The translations under genes were made by a program, and so were the position numbers. The notes beneath the pieces are model-generated. The model saw only the letters and a list, made by a program, of their open reading frames with translations, had not been told where the DNA came from and ran no database searches. From Microbacterium oleivorans (GTDB taxonomy: Bacteria; Actinomycetota; Actinomycetes; Actinomycetales; Microbacteriaceae), in contig NZ_LSTV01000001.1 in NCBI RefSeq assembly GCF_001644225.1, positions 930,001 to 994,000 of the forward strand: DNA of 64,000 nucleotides, written 5' to 3'. Positions 1 to 8,553 of the stretch are shown here, one piece after another. The first letter of the stretch is position 1. Each line of letters opens with the position of its first letter.

Positions 1-451
1 CGTCGACCACGGTCCCGTCGCCTACGACCCCCTCGACGACTACCCGGCCTTCTGCATCCGCGCGGCCCAGGCGGTCGCCGAGGACCAGGCGCGCGGCATC
101 CCGACGCTCGGTGTCGTGTTCGGCGGTTCCGGCAACGGCGAGCAGATCGCCGCGAACAAGGTGCGCGGCATCCGCGCGGCCCTCGTGTGGAACATCGCGA
201 CGGCCGAACTCGCGCGCGAGCACAACGACGCCAACGTCATCGCGATCGGCGCGCGTCAGCACACGTTCGACGAGGCCGTCGGGTTCATCGACCGCTTCAT
301 CGCGACCCCGTTCCCGGGGGAGGAGCGTCACGCGCGTCGCATCGCGCAGCTCGCGGCGTACGAGACGGACGGCACCCTCGAGGCCGATCCGCGCGCCGCG
401 AAGCCCGACGTGCTCGACGCCTCGGAGACCTTCGACCCGGAAGCGGGCTGA
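1..451 (+). CDS. rpiB: Ribose-5-phosphate isomerase B, 5' truncated
   Basis: Interconverts ribose 5-phosphate and ribulose 5-phosphate in the non-oxidative pentose phosphate pathway (cytoplasm). The reading frame is open from base 2, so the true start lies outside the window; 149 residues are visible. The visible part begins with DHGPVAYDPLDDYP and contains the RpiB hallmark GSGNGE loop and then NKVRGIRAALVWN, as in actinobacterial RpiB (about 155-160 aa), so only around ten residues are missing. Its TGA overlaps the ATG of nei by one base, so the two genes are probably co-transcribed. The same rpiB-nei pairing is known in mycobacteria. Rpe, a partner enzyme of the pathway, is encoded at 54753-55436. 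Confidence 0.95.
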   Translation, partial: VDHGPVAYDPLDDYPAFCIRAAQAVAEDQARGIPTLGVVFGGSGNGEQIAANKVRGIRAALVWNIATAELAREHNDANVIAIGARQHTFDEAVGFIDRFIATPFPGEERHARRIAQLAAYETDGTLEADPRAAKPDVLDASETFDPEAG

Positions 452-1443
452 TGCCCGAGGGTCATTCCGTCCACCGCATCGCCCGTCAGTTCGACCGCAA
501 CTTCGTCGGGCGCCCGGTCGCCGCGTCGAGCCCGCAGGGACGTTTCGCGGAGGGCGCCGCCGTCCTCGACGGCCGGACCCCCACGCAGGTGCGCGCGGTC
601 GGCAAGCAGATGTTCCTCGAGTTCGATGCGGACGTGTGGCTGCGGGTGCACCTCGGGATCTACGGCGCGTGGGACTTCGCGGGCGAGATCCTCCTCGACC
701 CCACCATCGCGTCGGCGAACGGACGGATGGGGCAGACGAACCAGCGCGGGGTCGATCCGGTCTACGACGACGCGGGCGAGAACTCGCTGTCGTCGATCGG
801 AGCTCCCCGTCGCGCGCGCGGCGCGGTGCGGATGAGCGAGCAGACCCGCGGACTCGACGAGACGACGGATGCCGAATGGCCGCCGCCCGTCGTCGGGCAG
901 GTGCGCCTGCGACTGCTGACCGCGTCGACCTGCGCGGACCTGCGCGGCCCCACGGCGTGCGAGCTGCAGACGGTGGACGAGATGCTCGCCACCGTCGCCG
1001 CACTCGGACCCGACCCGTTGGTGGACGACGTGACGGAGGGCGAGGAGCGTTTCGTCGCCGCCGTCCGGCGCAAGCCGACGCCCATCGGCCAGGTGCTGAT
1101 GGATCAGAAGGTCGTGAGCGGGATCGGGAACGTCTATCGGGCCGAGCTGCTCTTCCGCGCGAACCTCAACCCGCACACGCCGGCGCGCAACGTGCCCGAG
1201 GAGACGGTGCGGGGGCTGTGGCGGGACTGGGTGCGCCTGCTCGCGATCGGTGTCGAGACCGGCCAGATGATGACGATGGACGACCTCGACCCGGAGGCGT
1301 ACCGCCGTGCCATGGCGCACCGCGACGACCGCCACTGGGTCTATCACCGCGCCGGGCTCCCATGCCGTGTGTGTGGCACGGCGATCGTCCTCGAGGAGAT
1401 GGCCGCGCGGAAGCTGTACTGGTGCCCGCGGTGCCAGGCGTGA
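451..1443 (+). CDS. nei: Endonuclease VIII-type DNA glycosylase (Fpg/Nei family)
   Basis: Base-excision repair glycosylase/AP lyase acting on oxidised bases. The 330-aa protein starts MPEGHSVHR, giving the N-terminal Pro2 (Schiff-base nucleophile) and Glu3 of the family. The EGH sequence matches the Nei branch rather than Fpg (PELPE). A catalytic-lysine region (VGKQMFLEF) follows at about residue 50. The helix-two-turn-helix is at GIGNVYRAELLFRANLNP. The C-terminus is an intact zinc finger of two CxxC pairs (CRVC and CPRC) with a basic residue in ARKLYW. The start ATG overlaps the rpiB stop. The PaiB-like gene begins 22 bp downstream on the same strand. Substrate preference cannot be read from sequence. 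Confidence 0.92.
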   Translation: MPEGHSVHRIARQFDRNFVGRPVAASSPQGRFAEGAAVLDGRTPTQVRAVGKQMFLEFDADVWLRVHLGIYGAWDFAGEILLDPTIASANGRMGQTNQRGVDPVYDDAGENSLSSIGAPRRARGAVRMSEQTRGLDETTDAEWPPPVVGQVRLRLLTASTCADLRGPTACELQTVDEMLATVAALGPDPLVDDVTEGEERFVAAVRRKPTPIGQVLMDQKVVSGIGNVYRAELLFRANLNPHTPARNVPEETVRGLWRDWVRLLAIGVETGQMMTMDDLDPEAYRRAMAHRDDRHWVYHRAGLPCRVCGTAIVLEEMAARKLYWCPRCQA

Positions 1444-1465
1444 TGCGGCGCGGGAAGGGCGCACG

Positions 1466-2110
1466 GTGAGGCAGAACCCGAGTTTCACGATGACGGATGC
1501 CGCCGAGCTCCGCCGCGTGATCGACGAGAACCCCTGGGTCACGATCGTGAGCGACACCGAGGCGGGACTGGTGGCGTCCCACTACGCGGTCCTGCTCGAC
1601 CCGACACGCGAGGACCTGACGATCGTCGGGCACGTCGGACGCCCGGACGACCTCATCCACGGCCTCGGCGAGGCCGAGATCCTCGTCGTCGTCCAGGGTC
1701 CGCACGGATACATCTCGCCCGGCTGGTACGGCGACGGCCCCGCCGTCCCCACCTGGAACTTCGTCTCGGTGCACCTGCGCGGTGTACCCGAGATCCTCTC
1801 GGCGGAGGAGAACCTCGCTGTCCTCGACCGTCTCGTCGACCGGTTCGAGCGGTCGATGCCGCAGCCCCGTCGCATGTGGGAGGCCCCGAACGACGACGAG
1901 TTCGTGCGCCGGCTCGAGAAGGGCACGGTCGGCTTCCGACTGACCCCGACGCACGTGACGGCCAAGCGCAAGCTCAGCCAGAACCGTCCCGACGAGGTCG
2001 TCGACACGATCATCGACCGCCTCGACGCCGATGGCAGCCCGTACGCGGATCCGCGTCTGGCCGACGAGATGCGACGCACCCACGACGCGATCCGGGCGGC
2101 ACGCTCGTGA
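1466..2110 (+). CDS. PaiB-like FMN-binding split-barrel protein
   Basis: 214-aa protein of the PaiB / FMN-binding negative transcriptional regulator family, a flavin-reductase-like split barrel. Family features visible are SHYAVLL near residue 35, HVGRPDDL, GPHGYISPGWYG, VPTWNFVSVHLRG, and the terminal basic segment KRKLSQNRP. The GTG at 1466 (RQNPSFTMTDAAELRR) fits the usual family start; a longer frame upstream would run into nei. No helix-turn-helix is evident, so the historical label of regulator is doubtful; an FMN-dependent oxidoreductase or binding role is equally possible. Its stop TGA overlaps the GTG of the amidohydrolase by 4 nt, implying translational coupling. Confidence 0.82.
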   Translation: MRQNPSFTMTDAAELRRVIDENPWVTIVSDTEAGLVASHYAVLLDPTREDLTIVGHVGRPDDLIHGLGEAEILVVVQGPHGYISPGWYGDGPAVPTWNFVSVHLRGVPEILSAEENLAVLDRLVDRFERSMPQPRRMWEAPNDDEFVRRLEKGTVGFRLTPTHVTAKRKLSQNRPDEVVDTIIDRLDADGSPYADPRLADEMRRTHDAIRAARS

Positions 2111-3609
2111 CGGCGTCGCGCGGCGAGCAGGTCGACGTCATCGCCGGTGTCCGGTTGACCGGCGCCGGTCGGGTCGACCCGTTCGGCGATGCGCCGGTCG
2201 ACGTGCACCTGCGCGGCGGCGTCATCGCGGACATCGCCCCGGCCGGTGCGCTGCCCCGCCGCGGCGTGGTCGTCGAGGGCGACGGCGGATGGCTCGTCCC
2301 GGGGCTCTGGGACCACCACGTCCACACCGTGCAGTGGGCCCTCGTCGCGCAGCGGACGCCGCTCGGCGACGTGACGGATGCGGTGCAGGCGGCTTCCGTC
2401 ATGGGGCACTCTCCCGTGCTCGACGACGGACGACGCGTCGGCACCGGCTTCCGCGACGCCCTGTGGCCCGACGCCCCCTCGCTCCGTCTGCTCGACGAGC
2501 ACACCGGCGAGGTCCCGACGTACCTCATCAACGCGGACGTCCACAGCGTCTGGCTGAACAGCGCCGCGTTCCGCCGCGAGTCGATCGCCCCGACCGCGGA
2601 CGGCATCCTCCGCGAAGGACCGGCGTTCGAGATCTCGCGCCGGCTCAACGACGTGGATCCCGCCGTCGCTGACCGCTTCGTGCGGGACGCCCTCGACCGT
2701 GCCGCCGCCCGCGGCGTGACGGGCATCGTCGACCTCGACATGGCGTGGAACGCGGATGCCTGGGCCCGGCGCCTCGACGCCGGCTTCGACAGCCTGCGCG
2801 TCTCGTTCGGCGTGTACCCCGACCTCCTCGATCGCGCGATCGCTGTCGGACTGGCCACCGGCGACGCCGTCGACCCGCTCGGGCTGGTGCGCATGGGCTC
2901 CCTGAAGGTCATCACCGACGGCTCCCTCGGCACGCGGACCGCCGCGTGCTCGCATCCGTATCCCGACGATCCGCACAACACGGGTGTCCTGACGGTGGCT
3001 CCCGACGAGTTGGTGGAGCTCATGATCCGGGCCGCCGGCGCCGGGCTCTCCTGCGCGATCCACGCGATCGGCGACGTCGCGAACTCGCACGCCCTGGACG
3101 CCTTCGCCCTCACCGGCGCCACGGGCACGATCGAGCACGCTCAGCTCGTCGCGCACGCCGACATCCCGCGCTTCGCCCGACTCGGCGTTGGTGCCAGCGT
3201 GCAGCCCGAGCACGCCGTCGACGACCGGGACCTGACCGATTCGGTGTGGGCGGCGCAGACCGCTCTGCCGTACCCGCTGCGCGCCCTCGCCGATTCGGGG
3301 GCCAACCTGCTGTTCGGATCGGACGCTCCGGTGTCGCCGCTCGACCCGTGGGCCGCGATGGCGGCCGCCGTCCACCGCACCCGCGGGGGACGCTCCCCGT
3401 GGCGCCCCGAGCAGGGTCTCGACGCGGCGACCGCCCTAGCGGCGTCGACGGCGGGCGGCTCCGCCACCGGGAGTGCGCTCGAGCCCGGCCTGACCGCGGA
3501 CCTCGCCCTGATCGACCGCGATCCTCTCGCCGCCGACGATGCGTCGCTCCGCGCGACACGCGTGGGCGCGACGACGGTCGCGGGCCGGCTCACCCACATC
3601 GCCCCCTGA
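2107..3609 (+). CDS. Amidohydrolase family 3 (YtcJ-like) metal-dependent hydrolase
   Basis: 500-aa cytoplasmic metal-dependent hydrolase of the amidohydrolase superfamily. An N-terminal small beta domain leads to the metal motif HxH (DHHVH, His71 and His73). Later come TDGSLGTRTA, the histidine-bearing AIHAIGD, IEHAQLV, and the C-terminal metal aspartate in FGSDAPVSPLDPW. These match the YtcJ/AtzF-like amidohydrolase_3 group, whose substrates are mostly unknown (formamides, imides and N-acyl compounds are documented for some). The GTG start overlaps the PaiB-like stop by 4 nt; the gamma-carbonic anhydrase gene follows after 10 bp with a GAGGAG ribosome site. The substrate is not predictable from sequence. 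Confidence 0.85.
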   Translation: MTASRGEQVDVIAGVRLTGAGRVDPFGDAPVDVHLRGGVIADIAPAGALPRRGVVVEGDGGWLVPGLWDHHVHTVQWALVAQRTPLGDVTDAVQAASVMGHSPVLDDGRRVGTGFRDALWPDAPSLRLLDEHTGEVPTYLINADVHSVWLNSAAFRRESIAPTADGILREGPAFEISRRLNDVDPAVADRFVRDALDRAAARGVTGIVDLDMAWNADAWARRLDAGFDSLRVSFGVYPDLLDRAIAVGLATGDAVDPLGLVRMGSLKVITDGSLGTRTAACSHPYPDDPHNTGVLTVAPDELVELMIRAAGAGLSCAIHAIGDVANSHALDAFALTGATGTIEHAQLVAHADIPRFARLGVGASVQPEHAVDDRDLTDSVWAAQTALPYPLRALADSGANLLFGSDAPVSPLDPWAAMAAAVHRTRGGRSPWRPEQGLDAATALAASTAGGSATGSALEPGLTADLALIDRDPLAADDASLRATRVGATTVAGRLTHIAP

Positions 3610-3619
3610 GGAGACCCCG

Positions 3620-4150
3620 ATGACCGTGTCCGACCAGGCCACCCTGCTCGCCCTCCTCGAGGCGACCCCCGAGGTCGCCGACACCGCCTTCGTCGCCGCC
3701 GGCGCGCGCGTGGTCGGCGCGGTCACCCTCGGCGACCGCGCGAGCGTCTGGTACAACGCGGTCCTCCGCGGCGACAGTGCGCCGATCTCGATCGGTGCCC
3801 GCAGCAACGTGCAGGACGGCGTCGCCGTCCACGTCGACGCCGATCACGGTGTCGAGGTGGGGGAGGACGTCTCGATCGGCCACAACGCCGTCGTCCACGG
3901 CTGCCGGATCGGCGACGGCACCCTCGTCGGGATGGGCTCGGTGATCCTCTCCGGCGCGGTCATCGGTGCGGGATGCCTCATCGCCGGGGGAGCGGTCGTG
4001 CTCGAGGGCGCCGTCATCCCCGACGGCTCGCTGGTCGCGGGAGTCCCCGCGAAGGTGCGTCGCCCCCTCACCCCGGAGGAGCGGGCGGGGATCCTCCGCA
4101 ACGCCGCGATCTACCTCGACCACTCCGCCCGTCACGGCGACGCGGCGTGA
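3620..4150 (+). CDS. Gamma-carbonic anhydrase-like hexapeptide protein
   Basis: 176-aa left-handed beta-helix protein of the gamma-carbonic anhydrase (YrdA/PaaY) family. Hexapeptide repeats run from about residue 30 to 145 (for example VGAVTLGDRASVWYNAVLRGD). The three zinc-ligand histidines are present at His71, His88 and His93, with the same 5-residue spacing between the last two as in the archaeal enzyme Cam. Proteins of this group bind zinc or iron and may hydrate CO2 or hydrolyse thioesters; activity is often undetectable in vitro. The ATG is preceded by GAGGAG. The gene is the last of a tightly packed plus-strand group starting at rpiB. Confidence 0.88.
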   Translation: MTVSDQATLLALLEATPEVADTAFVAAGARVVGAVTLGDRASVWYNAVLRGDSAPISIGARSNVQDGVAVHVDADHGVEVGEDVSIGHNAVVHGCRIGDGTLVGMGSVILSGAVIGAGCLIAGGAVVLEGAVIPDGSLVAGVPAKVRRPLTPEERAGILRNAAIYLDHSARHGDAA

Positions 4151-4185
4151 GGCGGCTCCTCAGCGTCGCCATAGCGGGTCTCATC

Positions 4186-4191
4186 TAGGCT
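4186..4191 (+). promoter_or_regulatory. -10 box for leaderless lnt transcript
   Basis: TAGGCT lies exactly 6 bp before the GTG of lnt, with no purine-rich ribosome site in the spacer (tcctcc). Transcription would begin at or next to the start codon. No convincing -35 was seen. Confidence 0.55.
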
Positions 4192-4197
4192 TCCTCC

Positions 4198-5751
4198 GTG
4201 CGCGACCGCCCCCTCCTCCCGCTCTGGCTGGCCCTGCCCGTGGCGGTCGCCGGCGGCGCCGTCCTAGACCTCGCCTTCCCCGACATCGGGATCTGGCCGC
4301 TCGCCTTCGTCGGCGCGGCGATGACCCTGGTGACGCTCATCGGCCGGTCCGCGTGGGGTGCGGTCGCCGTCGGTGCGGCGTTCGCGGCATCCTTCTACCT
4401 GCTGCACATCGCATGGATCACCCGCTACCTCGGCCCAGTCCCGTGGTTCGCCCTCGCCGGGGTCGAGACGGTGCTGAACGCCGTGGGCGCGGTCGTCATC
4501 ACCCTGGCGTACCGATGGCTGCCGAAGGTGCTACCCGGCCGGTGGGCGCGTGTCACCGCCCTGCCCGCCCTCGTGGCCGCGGCGTGGACCGCGCGCGAGC
4601 AGTTCGTCGGATCGTGGCCCTACACGGGGTTCCCGTGGGCGCGGCTCGGGATGAGTCAGTCCGACGGTCCGCTCGCCGAGCTGGCCTCGTGGCTCGGCGT
4701 GAGCGGCCTGACCTTCGTCATGGTCTTCCTGACGGCCGCCGTCATCGAGGCCGTCCGCCTGCGGGTGTGGCGTCGCGTACGGCTCGCGGTGCCCGCGGCC
4801 GTCGCCGCCGCCCTTCTCCTGCTGGTACCGCAGTTCCCGACGACGGATGCCGGGACGATGCGTGTCGGCGCGGTGCAGGGGAACGGCCCGTCGGGGTACT
4901 TCGACCAGCGCGAGCCCTACGCCGTCTTCCGCGCCCAGCTCGCCGCCACGCAGCCCCTGATCGGCCAGGACCTCGACCTCCTGCTGTGGCCGGAGGGAGG
5001 CGTCGACGCCGACCCGATCAACAACTCCTCCATCGCCGATGCGCTCGACGACCTCTTCACCCAGGTCGACGCGCCGCTCCTGGTGAACGCCGCGACCGAG
5101 CGCGGCGACAAGATCTACAACACCTCGATGCTGTGGCAGGCCGGCGCGGAGAACCCGCTCGCACTTCACGACAAGACGCATCCCGTCCCGATGGGGGAGT
5201 ACGTCCCCGACCGATGGTTCTTCGAGGCGCTCGCTCCCGATCTGATCGGACTCATCCAGCGCGAGTACACCCCGGGCACGAACCCGCCCTTCTTCGACGT
5301 GAACGGGGTCGGCGTCGGCCTCGCCATCTGCTTCGACGTGATCTACGACGACGTCATCTGGGACGGTGCGCGCGACGGCGCCGAGGTCTACATGTTCCAG
5401 ACGAACAACGCCGACTTCCGCGGGACCGACGAGAACGTGCAGCAGCTCGGTTTCGCCCGCATGCGCGCCATCGAGACGGGCCGCTCGGTCGTCAACATCT
5501 CCACCGTCGGGACCAGCCAGGTGATCGCCCCGGACGGCTCCGTCATCGACGGCCTCGCCGCCGACACGGCGGGGGCGCTCCTGGTCGATGTGCCGCTGCG
5601 CTCCGGGCTCACCCCCGCGGTCGTCCTCGGTCCGGCCCTCCAGTGGCTGCTGGGGTGGTCGGCGCTTCCGATGCTCGTCCTGCTCGGGATCCTCGCCCGT
5701 CGGCGCACAAAAGCGGCGCCGTCCGAAGAGGACGACGCCGCTGGAGTGTGA
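4198..5751 (+). CDS. lnt: Apolipoprotein N-acyltransferase
   Basis: Integral membrane enzyme adding the third (amide-linked) acyl chain to diacylglyceryl-cysteine lipoproteins. 517 aa. Several transmembrane helices occupy roughly residues 5-215 and are followed by a nitrilase-like catalytic domain. The Glu-Lys-Cys triad is intact: Glu266 in LLWPEGG, Lys326 in HDKTHPVP and Cys378 in AICFDV (E. coli E267, K335, C387). Another helix lies near residues 470-500. It works after Lgt (47712-48683) and LspA. A client is visible here: the sugar-binding lipoprotein at 13625. The 3' end contains the hairpin that probably terminates convergent rbpA. Confidence 0.94.
   Translation: MRDRPLLPLWLALPVAVAGGAVLDLAFPDIGIWPLAFVGAAMTLVTLIGRSAWGAVAVGAAFAASFYLLHIAWITRYLGPVPWFALAGVETVLNAVGAVVITLAYRWLPKVLPGRWARVTALPALVAAAWTAREQFVGSWPYTGFPWARLGMSQSDGPLAELASWLGVSGLTFVMVFLTAAVIEAVRLRVWRRVRLAVPAAVAAALLLLVPQFPTTDAGTMRVGAVQGNGPSGYFDQREPYAVFRAQLAATQPLIGQDLDLLLWPEGGVDADPINNSSIADALDDLFTQVDAPLLVNAATERGDKIYNTSMLWQAGAENPLALHDKTHPVPMGEYVPDRWFFEALAPDLIGLIQREYTPGTNPPFFDVNGVGVGLAICFDVIYDDVIWDGARDGAEVYMFQTNNADFRGTDENVQQLGFARMRAIETGRSVVNISTVGTSQVIAPDGSVIDGLAADTAGALLVDVPLRSGLTPAVVLGPALQWLLGWSALPMLVLLGILARRRTKAAPSEEDDAAGV
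5712..5742 (-). terminator. Intrinsic terminator of rbpA inside the lnt 3' end
   Basis: A 13-bp stem with one mismatch (5712-5724 with 5730-5742) and a 5-base loop. On the minus strand it is followed directly by TTTTGTG, so it acts most plausibly on rbpA, although the DNA codes the last residues of lnt. Confidence 0.7.
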
Positions 5752-5754
5752 GGG

Positions 5755-6126
5755 TCAGGCGCTCAGCTTGTCCGAGCTGCCGCCGCGACGGGCGCGCAGC
5801 AGAGCGAGCCGCTCCTCCAGGAGCTCCTCGAGCTCGGGGATGGTGCGACGCTCCATCAGCATGTCCCAGTGGGTGCGGGCGGCCTTGTCACCGGAGTGGT
5901 CGACCACGGCGACGGTGTCGCCGATGCGTCGAACGGCCTCGGAACCGCAGGTGCGGCACTCCCAGGCCTCGGGAACCTCGGCGTCTGCCGCGAACGTGAG
6001 AACGGTCTCGCGCTCGCACTGGGTGCAGACGTAGGTGTGGTTGGTGCGCTCCACGAACACGACGCCCTCTTCGCTCTGTAGGCTCGAAGCGCCGAGACGC
6101 ATGCCGCGCAGGCTGCGATCTGCCAT
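5755..6126 (-). CDS. rbpA: RNA polymerase-binding protein RbpA
   Basis: Actinobacteria-specific essential factor that binds sigma-A/RNA polymerase and stabilises the open complex. The 123-aa protein begins MADRSLRGMRLGASS, the typical N-terminal tail. The core domain carries two CxxC pairs (CTQC and CRTC) that bind zinc in many orthologues. The basic linker and the sigma-interacting C-terminal helix (RTIPELEELLEERLALLRARR) complete the usual architecture. The ATG follows a GAGGA site. The gene converges with lnt, leaving 3 bp between stops. Streptomyces rbpA is partly controlled by the thiol-stress factor sigma-R, so the upstream region deserves attention. Confidence 0.97.
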   Translation of the reverse strand: MADRSLRGMRLGASSLQSEEGVVFVERTNHTYVCTQCERETVLTFAADAEVPEAWECRTCGSEAVRRIGDTVAVVDHSGDKAARTHWDMLMERRTIPELEELLEERLALLRARRGGSSDKLSA

Positions 6127-6153
6127 TGTGTGGTCCTCTCGTCGTCGTCCTCA

Positions 6154-6184
6154 GGTATAACGAACTCACCTGTGCGGATCATCC
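6154..6184 (-). promoter_or_regulatory. Possible rbpA promoter
   Basis: On the minus strand a TATACC sequence (6154-6159) resembles a sigma-A -10 box about 28 bp before the ATG. The same stretch reads GGATG, 18 bases, then GTT, a partial match to the sigma-R/sigma-H pattern GGAAT-N18-GTT that drives rbpA in Streptomyces. The -35-like part has mismatches, so the assignment is tentative. Confidence 0.3.
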
Positions 6185-6235
6185 GAGAAGACCTCAACGA
6201 GTGTGCTATTCACAGCCGATCTCCAGGACCGCCGG

Positions 6236-7009
6236 TTATACGCGAGATGACCTCGTCGAGACGCCGACATCGGTCCGATCGGTCACGACGCCGTCGACGC
6301 CCATGTCCCACAGATGGCGCATGCGAGCGGGGTCGTCGACGGTCCACACGTGCACCTCGACGCCCGCCGCGTGCGCGGCGTCGATGAGGCGCGGGGACAG
6401 GATCCGGATGCCGCGATGACGCTCCGGGATCTGGAGCGCGTCGAGCCCCTCGAGGTGCCGCGCCGCGAGGCGGGGGAGTCGGGCCGTGACAGCCGCCAGC
6501 ACCCGCGCGAGCGTGCGGGACCCCGCGGACGTCGCCGGCTCACCACCCCGCGCGCGGGCCGCAGTGAGGGCTGCAGCGCGGCGGGCGTCCGAGAAGCTCG
6601 TGAGGAGCACGCGGTGCGACTCGCGCGCGGTGAGCCTGCCGACGGGTTCGGCCGCGGCATCCGCCTTCACGTCCAGATTGAACCGCGCGTCCGGGAACGC
6701 GTCGAGGACGTCGGGCAGCACGGCGAGGCCGCCGCGCGTCGACATGATCTCGACGAGTTCGCGGGTGCGGACGGTCGCGACGGGGCGGGGGTCTCCGGTG
6801 ACGCGTCGCAGATCGTCGTCGTGGAAGAGGATCACGTCGCCGTCGGCGGTGACGTGGCAGTCGGACTCGAGGTAGACGGTGCCGGTCGCGCGGGCGGCGG
6901 CGAGAGCGGCGACGGAGTTCTCGACGACCTGCTCGGAGTCCGGCGGCACGAACCCGCGATGGGCGAGTACCCGGGGGGCCTCCTCACCGAGGAACCACGG
7001 ATGCGTCAT
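6236..7009 (-). CDS. Glycerophosphodiester phosphodiesterase
   Basis: Hydrolyses glycerophosphodiesters to glycerol 3-phosphate and an alcohol. 257-aa single GDPD TIM-barrel domain with no signal peptide, so cytoplasmic. It has the AHRG motif near residue 16, the metal and catalytic set in ENSVAAL and YLESD, and HDDDLRRVTG, then the late KAD and VWTVDDPARM segments. The start ATG overlaps the stop of the band-7 gene (ATGA). The gene therefore ends a three-gene operon nfeD - band 7 - GDPD devoted to membrane or lipid upkeep. The 109 bp between it and rbpA show no clear terminator. Confidence 0.9.
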   Translation of the reverse strand: MTHPWFLGEEAPRVLAHRGFVPPDSEQVVENSVAALAAARATGTVYLESDCHVTADGDVILFHDDDLRRVTGDPRPVATVRTRELVEIMSTRGGLAVLPDVLDAFPDARFNLDVKADAAAEPVGRLTARESHRVLLTSFSDARRAAALTAARARGGEPATSAGSRTLARVLAAVTARLPRLAARHLEGLDALQIPERHRGIRILSPRLIDAAHAAGVEVHVWTVDDPARMRHLWDMGVDGVVTDRTDVGVSTRSSRV

Positions 7010-7950
7010 GGTGCCGTTGTCGTCCCGTCCGTCGGCCGGGCGGGTCCGCCGAACGCGGTGCTGAACGACTTGAGGGCATCGGTGAACTCGCTGGGGATGA
7101 CCCAGAGCTTGTTCGACGCCCCTTCGCTGATCTTCGGCAGGGTCTGCAGATACTGGTAGGCGAGCAGCTTCTCGTCGGGGTCGCCCTTGTGGATCGCGTC
7201 GAAGACGTATTGGATCGCCTGGGCCTCGCCCTCAGCGCGGAGGACGGCTGCCTGCTTGTCACCCTCGGCCCGGAGGATCTCGGCCTGCCGACGGCCCTCC
7301 GCTTCGAGGATCTGGGACTGCTTGGACCCCTCGGCGGTGAGGATCGCGGCACGCCGGTCGCGTTCGGCGCGCATCTGCTTCTCCATGGAGTCCTGGATGG
7401 ACACGGGCGGATCGATCGCCTTCAGCTCGACGCGCGAGACGCGGATGCCCCACTTGCCTGTCGCCTCGTCGAGGACGACACGCAGCTGCGTGTTGATGTT
7501 GTCGCGGCTGGTGAGGGCCTCTTCGAGGTTCAGACCACCCACCACGTTGCGGAGCGTCGTCGTCGTGAGCTGCTCGACGGCACCGAGGTAGTTGTTGATC
7601 TCGTACGTCGCCGCGCGCGCATCGGTCACCTGGAAGTAGACGACCGTGTCGATGGAGACGACCAGGTTGTCCTCGGTGATGACGGGCTGCGGCGGGAAGG
7701 ACACCACTTGTTCGCGCATGTCCACCAGCGGGAGGAGCCGGTCGATGAAGGGAACGAGGAGGTTCAGGCCGGGGGAGAGGGTGCGCTGATAGCGACCCAA
7801 CCGCTCTACGACACCCGCGTACGCCTGCGGGATGATCCGGATGGAGCGGAACAGGACGACGACGACGAAGATCGCGACGACGACCAGGAGGACGACGACG
7901 AAGATCTGGCCGACGAACGCGCCGACGTCGACGCGGGCGGGGAGGGTCAT
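7006..7950 (-). CDS. SPFH/band 7 membrane protein (stomatin/QmcA-like)
   Basis: 314-aa membrane-anchored SPFH protein. One strongly hydrophobic helix spans about residues 10-35 (rich in V, F and I), followed by the SPFH domain (YAGVVERLGRYQ to about residue 200). A charged coiled coil with repeated AEG-containing units follows (AEGSKQSQILEAEG, AEGRRQ, AEGDKQ). The tail PKISEGASNKLWVIPSE is typical of stomatin-like proteins. These oligomerise into membrane rafts or cages and often accompany NfeD and membrane proteases. The ATG overlaps the nfeD stop (ATGA) and the stop overlaps the GDPD start, so translation is likely coupled. Neither neighbour is a protease gene. Confidence 0.93.
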   Translation of the reverse strand: MTLPARVDVGAFVGQIFVVVLLVVVAIFVVVVLFRSIRIIPQAYAGVVERLGRYQRTLSPGLNLLVPFIDRLLPLVDMREQVVSFPPQPVITEDNLVVSIDTVVYFQVTDARAATYEINNYLGAVEQLTTTTLRNVVGGLNLEEALTSRDNINTQLRVVLDEATGKWGIRVSRVELKAIDPPVSIQDSMEKQMRAERDRRAAILTAEGSKQSQILEAEGRRQAEILRAEGDKQAAVLRAEGEAQAIQYVFDAIHKGDPDEKLLAYQYLQTLPKISEGASNKLWVIPSEFTDALKSFSTAFGGPARPTDGTTTAP

Positions 7951-8417
7951 GCGAGGTTCCCTTCTTCGGGTGCCACCACGACGGTGGCGCCGCGGACGGC
8001 GGTGACGGTCACACGTTGACCCGGGATGACGGATGCCGAGGCATCGAGCAGACGGGCGGTCCAGGTCTCGCCGTTGTCGAGCTTGACCGATCCGTCGCCG
8101 TCGACGAAGGCGGAGACCACCCGCGCCGACATCCCGGTGAGCGCGTCGACGTTGGTCGGGACGTGCTGGCTGGAGCGATGCAGGGCGCGCAGCAGGAGCG
8201 GGCGGATCGTGAAGAGGAGGAGCGCCGACACCGCGGCGGCGGCGAGCACCTGGAGCCACCACACCCCTCCGGCGAGGTTCACGCCGAGGCCGCCGATGAG
8301 GGTGCCGGCGGCGAGCATCAGGAACGTGAACTCGAGGGTGAGCAGCTCGATGATGACGAAGAGGACCGCGAGCACCAGCCAACCGATCCACAGGTACTGG
8401 ATGAGATCGGGGAACAT
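7947..8417 (-). CDS. NfeD-like membrane protein
   Basis: 156 aa. Membrane helices lie at about residues 8-26, 28-48 and 50-70, followed by a soluble OB-fold domain (about residues 85-150: TGMSARVVSAFVDGDGSVKLDNGETW and onward). This is the short NfeD form without the ClpP-like protease domain. NfeD proteins are thought to partner SPFH proteins in membrane quality control, and the 4-nt overlap with the band-7 gene supports that here. The ATG follows an AAGGAG site. A TAGGGT -10-like box on the minus strand (8448-8453) gives a leader of about 25 nt. Confidence 0.88.
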   Translation of the reverse strand: MFPDLIQYLWIGWLVLAVLFVIIELLTLEFTFLMLAAGTLIGGLGVNLAGGVWWLQVLAAAAVSALLLFTIRPLLLRALHRSSQHVPTNVDALTGMSARVVSAFVDGDGSVKLDNGETWTARLLDASASVIPGQRVTVTAVRGATVVVAPEEGNLA

Positions 8418-8553
8418 CGTCGGCTCCTTCGGTGAGCGTGTCCTCGCACCCTACCAACCGGGGTCGACGGCCAGGCCGAACCGCCCTCGATTGATAGGCT
8501 CGACCCCGTCCCGTCCGTCTCGTGCACCCGCCGAGCACCCCGCAGGAGTCCCC

